Shown here in pieces: positions 41,752-49,015 of a stretch of 64,000 nucleotides of DNA; within the stretch, counting starts at the first letter, position 1; every line of letters starts with the position of its first letter. This DNA is from Chloroflexota bacterium (lineage in GTDB: Bacteria; Chloroflexota; Dehalococcoidia; Tepidiformales; Tepidiformaceae). The stretch lies in the NCBI GenBank assembly GCA_016191435.1, contig JACPOQ010000035.1:558001-622000 (forward strand), written 5' to 3'. The notes under the pieces are model-generated. The model saw only the letters and a program-made list of their open reading frames with translations. It was not told the DNA's origin and ran no database searches. The translations under genes were made by a program, and so were the position numbers.

Positions 41752-42359
41752 TCGCATACGTCGAGTCCAACTTCGTCCTGGAACTGACGCTGGAGCAGCC
41801 GGAATCGTCGAGCTGTGAGGCGATCCTGCGTCTCGCGGAGTCAGGCGCCGTTAAGTTCGCCATTCCCGCCTTTGCCCTGGCCGAGCCGCACGCCACGCTC
41901 CACCGGCGGCATACCGAGCGGCGAGCCATGAACGATCAGTTGAAGAAGGAGTTGGCACAGCTCGCGCGTTCTGCTTCGCATAGCGGTCAGGCCATTGCGT
42001 TAAAGCCGGTGTCGGACCTTTTGATGGAAGCAAGCGGTCTTGAGCTCAGTCTCCTGAAGTCTGTCACCGACCGAATCCTCCGCGTGGCCGAGGTGATTCC
42101 ATTGACCGACGCAATCGTGGCCCGGTCCTTGGACTTGCTTAGAGCCATGACGCTTTCAGGCCCCGACGCATTGATTCTCGCTTCCGTGGTGACCGACCTT
42201 GAGACGCGAGATCCGGCTGAGGAGAGCTGCTTCGTGAACCGGAACAGCAAGGACTTCGATAGCCCGTTGATCAACGACCTGCTCGCGACTCGGAGATGCC
42301 GGCTGTTGCCGCGCTTCGAAGCCGGGCTCCAGTACCTCCGCCGCCCGGCCGCGCCCTGA
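41748..42359 (+). CDS. PIN-domain protein with atypical partner
   Basis: A 203-aa PIN-like protein, longer than VapC (about 130-145). It starts at TTG (41748) in a 4-nt overlap with the upstream gene: (M)IAYVESNFVLELTLEQ. Putative active-site acids are E6, in place of the usual first Asp, then E46 (FALAEPH), D140 (GPDALILASV) and D169/D171 (SKDFDSP). A helical insertion occupies about 55-115. The overall shape is that of an RNase with a nonstandard first acid. With its partner it may form a toxin-antitoxin-like or RNA-processing module. HflX follows 49 nt downstream. Confidence 0.68.
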   Translation: MIAYVESNFVLELTLEQPESSSCEAILRLAESGAVKFAIPAFALAEPHATLHRRHTERRAMNDQLKKELAQLARSASHSGQAIALKPVSDLLMEASGLELSLLKSVTDRILRVAEVIPLTDAIVARSLDLLRAMTLSGPDALILASVVTDLETRDPAEESCFVNRNSKDFDSPLINDLLATRRCRLLPRFEAGLQYLRRPAAP

Positions 42360-42408
42360 ATCGCCGCGCGGACAGCCGCCCCCGGCGGCGTGCTGTACGC
42401 TGTCCCTG

Positions 42409-43653
42409 ATGCCACGCGCCATGCACTCCACTGCCCCCGCCGCCGACCGCGCCTATCTCGTCGCCGCGGACTTATACGGCTCGCTCTTGCCTGCCGCGGA
42501 GTCGCTCGACGAGCTCGCCGAGCTTGCCCGCACCGCTGGCGCGGAGGTGGTCGGCCGCACCACCCAGCGCATGGAGCACCCGAACGTTGCCACGTACGTC
42601 GGCAAGGGCAAGCTGCGCGAGATTGTCGAGGCCCGGCGCGAGCTCGGAGCAAACGTCATCGTTTTCGACGATGAGCTCTCGCCGTCGCAGCAGCGCAACC
42701 TGGAGAACGCGCTCGATGCCAAGGTCATCGACCGCACCGCGCTGATCCTCGATATCTTTGCGACCCGCGCCCACACGCGCGAAGGGCGCCTCCAGGTCTC
42801 GTTGGCACAGATGCAATACCTGCTCCCGCGCCTCGCCGGGCAGTGGTCCCACCTTGAGCGCATGGAGGGCGCCATCGGCACACGCGGCCCCGGCGAGACC
42901 CAGATCGAGACCGACCGCCGCCTCATCCGCTCCCGCATCAGCAAGATCAAGCGCGACCTCGAGGACGTGCGCACACAACGCTCGCTCTATCGCCGCAACC
43001 GCGAACGGAACAACATCCCGGTGGTCGCGCTCGTCGGGTACACGAACGCCGGCAAATCCACGCTGATGCGAGCCCTCTCGGGCGCCGACGTCCTCGCCGA
43101 GGACAAGCTCTTTGCCACACTCGACCCGGTGACGCGCCGCCTGCGCCTGCGCACCGGCGAGACAGTCCTGCTCACGGACACGGTCGGCTTCATTCAGAAG
43201 TTGCCGACGGACCTCGTCGCCTCCTTCCGGGCGACGCTCGAGGAGCTCGAAGAGGCGGACCTCCTCCTGCACGTCATCGATATCGCCCACCCGAACGCGT
43301 TCGAACACACACGCAGCGTTGAGGACACGCTTTCCGACCTCGGCGTGGCCACCCGCCCCACGCTTCTCGTGCTCAACAAAGCCGACCTGGTGCGGGACGA
43401 AGACGGCCGGATGGTGCAGTCCTACGAAGATGCTCGCCGCGCCATCGACCCTGCCGGGGAGCCGCCATCGAACGTCGTCCTCGTATCGGCGGAGAAGCGC
43501 TGGGGGCTCGAAGTGTTGCTCGCGCGCATCGATGCAGGGCTCGATGGCCGCCTCGATGCGACCGCGGATGCGCGGAGCATCGTGTCGCGCGAACGCCACC
43601 GCCGCGCCGCACCCGAAACTGGCACGTTTGAACGAGCGGCTTCGACCGGGTAG
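42409..43653 (+). CDS. hflX: GTPase HflX
   Basis: A 414-aa ribosome-associated GTPase that splits stalled or stress-damaged 70S ribosomes. The N-terminal HflX domain contains HPNVATYVGKGKLREI and FDDELSPSQQRNLE. The linker has GAIGTRGPGETQIETDRR. The G domain has Walker A GYTNAGKST (210-218), DTVGFIQKLPTDLV and NKAD. A TACGCT box at 42396-42401 lies 7 nt before the ATG without a ribosome site, so translation is probably leaderless. Another in-frame ATG lies at residue 5. It is followed 9 nt later by a CoA-transferase gene, perhaps by chance. Confidence 0.94.
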   Translation: MPRAMHSTAPAADRAYLVAADLYGSLLPAAESLDELAELARTAGAEVVGRTTQRMEHPNVATYVGKGKLREIVEARRELGANVIVFDDELSPSQQRNLENALDAKVIDRTALILDIFATRAHTREGRLQVSLAQMQYLLPRLAGQWSHLERMEGAIGTRGPGETQIETDRRLIRSRISKIKRDLEDVRTQRSLYRRNRERNNIPVVALVGYTNAGKSTLMRALSGADVLAEDKLFATLDPVTRRLRLRTGETVLLTDTVGFIQKLPTDLVASFRATLEELEEADLLLHVIDIAHPNAFEHTRSVEDTLSDLGVATRPTLLVLNKADLVRDEDGRMVQSYEDARRAIDPAGEPPSNVVLVSAEKRWGLEVLLARIDAGLDGRLDATADARSIVSRERHRRAAPETGTFERAASTG

Positions 43654-43662
43654 AACAGCCCC

Positions 43663-44940
43663 ATGCCCGCTGTCCCACCCGTCCCGCTCCCGCACCCCGG
43701 CGGACCACTCGCAGGCTACCGGGTGCTCGATTTCGCCGACGAAAAAGGGCAACTCTGCGCGCGGCTGCTGGCCGAGCTCGGCGCCGACGTTATCAAGGTC
43801 GAGCCACGCGAGGGGGACCCCACGCGACTGAACGGGCCGTTCTTTCGCGGCGAAACCGCGCCGAATACAAGCCTCTGGTGGTGGGCGATGAACGCCGGCA
43901 AGCGCTCCATCACCTGCGAATTGCGCCTCGAAGCCGGCCGCGACCTGATCCACCGCCTCATCCCCTACGCCGACCTCGTCATCGAAACGAACGCCCCCGG
44001 GACCGCCGCGGAGAAGGGCCTCGATTATGCGACACTCGAAGCTCTGAACCCTGGCCTCATCCTCGTCAGCATCACCAACTTCGGGCAGACGGGGCCTTAC
44101 AAGGACTGGCTTGCCACCGACATCGTCGGCTCGGCCATGGGCGGCCATATGCAGCTCAACGGCGATGCCGAGCATGGCCCTGTGCGCACGCTCGCCCCGC
44201 AGGCCTACGCGCAGGTGAATGCCCAGGCCTGCGTCGGCGCCATGACGGCGCTGTACGCCCGCGGCGTGAATGGCGGCATTGGCCAGCATGTGGACGCCTC
44301 CATGCAGGAGGCGATGGCGAACGCGATGGATAACGCGCAGGCCACCTGGGACATCAGCCACGTGAACTTCACCGGCCCCGGTCTGCGCCGCAACAACCGC
44401 GGGCCAGTCAGCCCGCGCTACCTCTTCGAAACGCGCGACGGCTGGGTCGCGTGCCTCCAGGCCGGCGGCCTCATCGGGCCAAACTCCGGGCCGATCATCG
44501 ATTGGCTGGCGGAAAGCGGCGAAGCGAACGGGCTGGATGCGCCGGCCTGGCGCGCCCGCCTCGCCGAGCCCCTCCCGCTGACGCAGGCCGAGTGTGCGCT
44601 CGTCGAGGAGACGATGGCAGCATTCTGCCGCAAGCGCGGCAAGCTCGACCTCGTCGCGCAAGCGCAGGCGCGCGCCGCGGGCTGGGCGCCAGTGTTTAGC
44701 CCCGGCGAGATCGTCGAAAGCGAACAATTAGCCGAGCGCGACTACTGGGTCCGGGTCCGCCATGAGGACATCGGAGAGTCGTTCATTTACCCCGGCGCCC
44801 CGTACCTCTTGAGCGAAACCCCGTGGATGCAGCGTGGCCGCGCGCCGCTACCAGGTGAGCATAACGAGCAAGTCTACGGCGAACTGCTCGGGCTCGATGA
44901 AGTCGCCGTGCGCAAGCTCCGCATGAAGATGGTGCTATGA
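43663..44940 (+). CDS. CaiB/BaiF CoA-transferase, probable non-catalytic subunit
   Basis: A 425-aa class III CoA-transferase: GYRVLDFADEKGQLCARLLA, AELGADVIKVEPREGDPTRL and SITNFGQTGPY. At the place of the catalytic Asp, Gln184 is found (AYAQVNAQ). The next gene, in the same direction, encodes a paralogue that keeps the Asp. The pair corresponds to the N- and C-terminal halves of the fused protein at 12.8 kb. Heterodimeric members such as benzylsuccinyl-CoA transferase also have one subunit without the Asp. It is thus probably the structural subunit of a two-subunit transferase. Confidence 0.85.
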   Translation: MPAVPPVPLPHPGGPLAGYRVLDFADEKGQLCARLLAELGADVIKVEPREGDPTRLNGPFFRGETAPNTSLWWWAMNAGKRSITCELRLEAGRDLIHRLIPYADLVIETNAPGTAAEKGLDYATLEALNPGLILVSITNFGQTGPYKDWLATDIVGSAMGGHMQLNGDAEHGPVRTLAPQAYAQVNAQACVGAMTALYARGVNGGIGQHVDASMQEAMANAMDNAQATWDISHVNFTGPGLRRNNRGPVSPRYLFETRDGWVACLQAGGLIGPNSGPIIDWLAESGEANGLDAPAWRARLAEPLPLTQAECALVEETMAAFCRKRGKLDLVAQAQARAAGWAPVFSPGEIVESEQLAERDYWVRVRHEDIGESFIYPGAPYLLSETPWMQRGRAPLPGEHNEQVYGELLGLDEVAVRKLRMKMVL

Positions 44941-44949
44941 GCAATCGGC

Positions 44950-46245
44950 ATGACTGACCGCGACCTGAAGCAGCCGTTCGCGGGCCTGCGCGTGGCGGAC
45001 TTCGCCTGGGTCGGCGTCGGTCCGACGGTCTCGAAGTATCTCGCCGACCACGGCGCCGAGGTCATCCGCATCGAATCGGTGACCTACCCCGAGTCGCTGC
45101 GGCGCGTTGGCCCCTTCGTGAACGACACGCCGGGCATCGACAACTCGGGCTATTACGCCAACTTCAACGGCTCCAAGCTAGGCATGTCCGTCAATCTCAA
45201 GCATCCCCGCGGCCCGGAACTCGCTCGCCGGCTCGTCGCCGAGTGCGACATCGTGACGGAGTCGTTCACGCCGGGGACGATGGCAAAGTTTGGCCTCGAT
45301 TACGAGTCCCTCCGCGCCATCCGCCCGGACCTGCTGATGATTTCCATGCCGCTCTACGGCCAGACGGGACCGTGGGCGCCGTATATGGGCTACGGGCATG
45401 TCCTCCAGGCCGCTTCGGGGTACAACCACCTGACGGGCTGGCCCGATGGCCCGCCGATTGGTACCGGGATCGCCTACACCGATTTTCTCGTCCCCCACTT
45501 CGCCGCGATTGCGCTCATCGCTGCGCTCGATTACCGCCGCCGCACCGGCGTGGGACAGTACATCGATTTCGGCCAGTTCGACGCGGCCGTCCACGGCCTC
45601 GGCACCGCCATCCTCGATTGGACGGCCAACGGCCATGAACAGACCCGCATGGGCAACCGCGACCCCGAGGCGGCGCCGCATGGCGCCTATCGCTGCAAAG
45701 ATGGCCGCTACGTCGTCGTCGCCTGCTTCACCGAGAAGCACTGGGATGGCTTCCGCGCCGCGCTCGGCCGCCCGGAATGGTGCGACCTCGAGCGCATGCG
45801 CCGAAAGTGGCAGCGCCTCAACGAGCAGAAGGAGATCGACCGCCATGTCGGTTTCTGGTTCGAGGACAACACCTGGGACCCGTCCGCGCCGGAGCCGCCA
45901 ACACCAGACGACGCCCCCGACATTCCCCCGGTGCAGCGGTTCACGACCGACGAAGTCGTCGCACATTTCCAGAATTTTGGTGTCCCGGCCGGCGTGGTGA
46001 AGTCGCCGGAAGCGATGCACGCCGACCCGCAGTTGCGGCATCGCGGGCACTACTGGCGCCTCGATCACCCGGTGATGGGCGAGCGCACCTATGATGGCCC
46101 CGCGTTCCGCCTTTCGAAGACCCCCGGGCGCCTTTCGAAGGCCGCGCCGCTCCTCGGCGAGGATAACGAATACGTCTACCGCGAGCTGGTCGGGCTGTCC
46201 GAGGAGGAGTTCATCGAACTCCTCGCCGACGGTGCATTTGAGTAG
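44950..46245 (+). CDS. CaiB/BaiF CoA-transferase, catalytic subunit
   Basis: A 431-aa class III CoA-transferase starting 9 nt after the previous stop. It opens FAGLRVADFAWVGVGPTVSK and carries the catalytic-position Asp178 in AYTDFLVP, which forms the aspartyl-CoA anhydride and thioester intermediates in this family. The opening VADFAWVGVGP is also found at residue 420 of the fused protein at 12.8 kb, so these are close relatives. It probably acts with the preceding subunit on an acyl-CoA of unknown structure. Confidence 0.87.
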   Translation: MTDRDLKQPFAGLRVADFAWVGVGPTVSKYLADHGAEVIRIESVTYPESLRRVGPFVNDTPGIDNSGYYANFNGSKLGMSVNLKHPRGPELARRLVAECDIVTESFTPGTMAKFGLDYESLRAIRPDLLMISMPLYGQTGPWAPYMGYGHVLQAASGYNHLTGWPDGPPIGTGIAYTDFLVPHFAAIALIAALDYRRRTGVGQYIDFGQFDAAVHGLGTAILDWTANGHEQTRMGNRDPEAAPHGAYRCKDGRYVVVACFTEKHWDGFRAALGRPEWCDLERMRRKWQRLNEQKEIDRHVGFWFEDNTWDPSAPEPPTPDDAPDIPPVQRFTTDEVVAHFQNFGVPAGVVKSPEAMHADPQLRHRGHYWRLDHPVMGERTYDGPAFRLSKTPGRLSKAAPLLGEDNEYVYRELVGLSEEEFIELLADGAFE

Positions 46246-46270
46246 CTTTCCACTCAGGCTCAGCACTCAC

Positions 46271-46305
46271 AGGACTCAGGACTCAGGACTCAGGACTCAG
46301 GACTC
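46271..46305. repeat. Tandem repeat, five copies of AGGACTC
   Basis: Five exact 7-bp units (AGGACTC) lie in the 94-bp gap between the convergent CoA-transferase and lipoprotein genes. They are preceded by diverged copies (CAGGCTCAGCACTCAC). The repeat is non-coding and could vary by slippage. Confidence 0.9.
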
Positions 46306-46339
46306 AAAGTCCGTGCATCGTGAACCGCGATGCCCCCCG

Positions 46340-46870
46340 CTACGGCAGCACTTCGAAGACCCAGGACACGATCTGCATCGCCGGCGCGTTGGAGATGTCG
46401 TTGGGGTCCCGGACGGCCGCCGCGGCCGTGTGCAGTCCCGGCTGCAGACCGCCCGGGGGTGCATAACAGAGCCGCCCGCGCGTTGGCGCGTCGGGGTTAT
46501 CGAAGCCGCCCCACGTGATCCCCGGCGCGACCGTCACCTCGCTTGCATCGAGTACGAGCCGGAACCACATGAGCGCATTCTCACCGCCGATCCCGGCGAA
46601 ACTCACGTCGATGCAGAGTCCGCTCGGCTTGTTGGGGTCGGTGGTGCGCGTCGATGCTTGCGTGACACGCGACCCGTGCGCCGGGGTGACCTTCATGATA
46701 TTGCCGCCGAGCCGCGGCGGCGCCGAACCCAGGTTCGGCGTGCGCGTCGCCGCCGGGGTGGCGGATCCTGCGGTGCGGGCCGCCGCCGGCGCGGCGCCTG
46801 AGCTGCCACCGCACGCTGTCGCCATCGATACCCACGCGGTAACGACGGCCGCGGCCACTACCCGGATCAT
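46340..46870 (-). CDS. Secreted lipoprotein of unknown function
   Basis: A 176-aa protein with a type II signal peptide ending in the lipobox ATAC (C20; MIRVVAAAVVTAWVSMATAC) and a Gly/Ala/Thr-rich linker to about residue 50. The mature domain has two cysteines (GLCIDVS and GRLCYAPP), which may form a disulfide, and many aromatic strands (MWFRLVLDASEVTVAPGITW). It probably has a beta-sandwich fold on the outer face of the membrane. It is encoded downstream of the cytochrome oxidase operon on the same strand, beyond a hairpin. I do not recognise the family. Confidence 0.7.
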   Translation of the reverse strand: MIRVVAAAVVTAWVSMATACGGSSGAAPAAARTAGSATPAATRTPNLGSAPPRLGGNIMKVTPAHGSRVTQASTRTTDPNKPSGLCIDVSFAGIGGENALMWFRLVLDASEVTVAPGITWGGFDNPDAPTRGRLCYAPPGGLQPGLHTAAAAVRDPNDISNAPAMQIVSWVFEVLP

Positions 46871-46890
46871 CGGGGCGAGGCTACCACCGC

Positions 46891-46924
46891 GCGTGCCCGC
46901 AATCGAGCCCTGCGCAGGGCACGC
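46891..46924 (-). terminator. Hairpin after the cytochrome oxidase operon
   Basis: Arms GCGTGCCC (46891-46898) and GGGCACGC (46917-46924) are perfectly complementary. Inside them lies a second perfect palindrome, GCCCTGCGCAGGGC (46907-46920). The two stems share bases, so they are alternatives. There is no U-tract, so it may act as a Rho-linked or partial terminator between the cupredoxin gene and the lipoprotein gene. Confidence 0.5.
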
Positions 46925-46943
46925 TGACGCCCGGGTGGGGACG

Positions 46944-48317
46944 TCATTGGACCGTGAACGTGCCCTTCATCTCGCTCGGGTGGATGTCGCATTGGTAGTA
47001 GAACGTCCCGGCCGAAGGTGGCGTGAACGTCACAGTCTCCGATTTGGCCCCCTGGAGGAAGCCACCCTGGGCGCCGGGGGTGAGGGTCGTGCCACCCTGC
47101 TTGTCGTAGAAGCTGATGTTGTGCAATGCGGCGCCCTTGTTCTGCAGCGTCACGGAGAACGGCTGTCCGGCCGTGCCGGTGAGCGTCGTCTTGTCGAACT
47201 TGTTGTCGGTGGCGACTACCGTAACGGCGCCGGCCGCGGGCGCGCCGCCGCCGGCGGGAGCAGCCGCCGCACCGCCCGGAGGTGGCGCCCCTTCCCTTAC
47301 GGTCAACGTCCCGAACATCTCCGTCGGGTGGAAGTCGCATTGGAAGTAGTACGTACCCGGGCCCGGCGTGGTGAACGTCAGCGTCTCGGTCCCCTTCGAT
47401 TGGACCGGCGTCTCGGCGCCGGCGCCCGTGGCGAGCGTCTGGCCTCCTTTGGCCGTGTAGAAGTGAAGGTTGTGGGGCGCGGCGCCGTTGTTCGTGAACG
47501 TGAACGTCACCGTGGTGTTGGGCGGCGCCTCGAGCGCGATGGCGCTGAACTTGTTGTCCGTCGCCGTTACTTTGTACGGGTCCGGCCCCGCCGGTCCGCC
47601 CGGCGTCACGGTCCCGCCGGCGCCCGTATTCCCTTCCTGGAAGAGGCTCAGCCCCGCGCCGACCATGAAACCGCCGACCACGAGTGAGCCGAGCACCGCG
47701 AACGCGGCCCCCAGGCCGAAACGGAACGACGTGTCCTTCGTGTCGCGCACGACTTCCATGTCGAACACCTGGACAGAGCCGGGGACGATTTCCCCCGAGT
47801 GGCCCGTAACCACGTCCAGGAGCGTCTGGCGCGTCTCTTCGTAACTCGCGAGACCCTCGCGGCCGGACCACGTCGTCTCTACCAGTACCTGCGACGGGCC
47901 TGTGTCCGTTGGCGAAACCACTATGCGCAGGTCCTGGAAGCCATCCAGGTCACGGAGGTCGGAGCTATCGATCGCCGGGATGACGCCGCCTTCGGTCCGC
48001 GCCCGGAGCAGCTCCCCTTCGGCGATCGCGAAGGTCACTACCTGGGTGTAGCGCGGGGTGCGGGCGCCCGGGCCGCCGCCTTCTTCCTTCTTTTTCTTCA
48101 TCCGGCCGTCTTCGTAGGCCCAGCCCAAGGCGGCGATGAGCAACGAAACCAGGCCAGCGCCGAGGATCGGGCCCGCTATCTGGCTCGAACGGTCCCGCGA
48201 CCACCACACCAACGCCGCGGCCGCAACCAGCGTCGCGAGCCCCGCGACCAGTGGCCAAACGCTCGGGTCGGGTAGGTGCGCTGCCGGGTCGCCGTGGTCG
48301 GTGTCGTGTCCATCCAT
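46944..48317 (-). CDS. Membrane-anchored protein with two cupredoxin (blue copper) domains
   Basis: A 457-aa protein with transmembrane helices at about 21-39, 47-67 and 200-226, and a soluble domain between the second and third. Two cupredoxin domains form the C-terminal half. Type 1 copper ligands are complete in both: H282, C327, H330, M334 and H399, C443, H446, M450 (PHNLHFY ... CDFHPTEM; LHNISFY ... CDIHPSEM). A Gly/Ala/Pro linker joins them. It is the last gene of the coxB-coxA-coxC operon, 24 nt after coxC. No cytochrome c gene is in the window, so it may deliver electrons to the CuA centre. Confidence 0.85.
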   Translation of the reverse strand: MDGHDTDHGDPAAHLPDPSVWPLVAGLATLVAAAALVWWSRDRSSQIAGPILGAGLVSLLIAALGWAYEDGRMKKKKEEGGGPGARTPRYTQVVTFAIAEGELLRARTEGGVIPAIDSSDLRDLDGFQDLRIVVSPTDTGPSQVLVETTWSGREGLASYEETRQTLLDVVTGHSGEIVPGSVQVFDMEVVRDTKDTSFRFGLGAAFAVLGSLVVGGFMVGAGLSLFQEGNTGAGGTVTPGGPAGPDPYKVTATDNKFSAIALEAPPNTTVTFTFTNNGAAPHNLHFYTAKGGQTLATGAGAETPVQSKGTETLTFTTPGPGTYYFQCDFHPTEMFGTLTVREGAPPPGGAAAAPAGGGAPAAGAVTVVATDNKFDKTTLTGTAGQPFSVTLQNKGAALHNISFYDKQGGTTLTPGAQGGFLQGAKSETVTFTPPSAGTFYYQCDIHPSEMKGTFTVQ

Positions 48318-48341
48318 GCGGGTCGTCTCCTCGTGAGCCGG

Positions 48342-48977
48342 CTAACCGACGATGTAAAGCGTGGTGAAAAGGGCGATCCAGACGATATCGACGAAGTGCC
48401 AGTAAAACGAGCACGCCTCGACCGCCTCGTGGCGGTCGGCCGAGAATTGTCCCCCCATGGCGCGCATCATGATCACGATCATGAAGATGATGCCGCCAGC
48501 CACGTGCGCCCCGTGGAAACCCGTGAGCGTATAGAACGTTGTGCCGAAGATCGTGTCGCCGGAACGGAACGGCAGCTGACTGTAGTCGTACATCTGGATA
48601 GAAAGGAACACGAGCCCGAGGACGATGGACACGAAAAACCACCAGATCATCCCCGACCGGCGGCCCTTCTGGATCTGGAAGACACCGATCTGGATCGTCA
48701 CCGAACTCAGGATGAGGATGATCGTGGCGATGAGCGTGAGCGGGAAATTCAGCTCGAACTTCACGCCCGCCGCTATCTTCTCCGCCGACAGCAGGTAATC
48801 CGGCGGCCAGCTTGCGATGCCATCCGGCCCCGGCGGCACATCGGCCCGGGCGATAAAGTAGGCCGCGAAGAGCCCGCCGAAGAACATCACCTCCGACGAA
48901 AGGAAGAGGATGAACCCAAGCATCCCGTTGCTCAGGCCCTGCTTGTGCTGCTGGATTGCTGCTCCGTGTGCGGCCAT
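48342..48977 (-). CDS. coxC: Cytochrome c oxidase subunit III
   Basis: A 211-aa five-helix-type subunit III, which stabilises the oxidase core and proton uptake. Marks are MLGFILFLSSEVMFFGGLFA, LNFPLTLIATIILILSSVTI and FHGAHVAGGIIFMIVI, ending SFYWHFVDIVWIALFTTLYI. The start is the ATG at 48975-48977 with AAGGA upstream, rather than the TTG one codon earlier. It lies 38 nt after coxA and 24 nt before the cupredoxin gene in one operon. Confidence 0.94.
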   Translation of the reverse strand: MAAHGAAIQQHKQGLSNGMLGFILFLSSEVMFFGGLFAAYFIARADVPPGPDGIASWPPDYLLSAEKIAAGVKFELNFPLTLIATIILILSSVTIQIGVFQIQKGRRSGMIWWFFVSIVLGLVFLSIQMYDYSQLPFRSGDTIFGTTFYTLTGFHGAHVAGGIIFMIVIMMRAMGGQFSADRHEAVEACSFYWHFVDIVWIALFTTLYIVG

Positions 48978-49015
48978 CAATTATCCTTGTGCGTCGTATT
49001 TCGCTCTGCGAATGC

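Noticed and set aside
42472-44727. 751-codon open frame antisense to hflX and the CoA-transferase
   Set aside because: It spans two real genes on the other strand and shows no recognisable domain.
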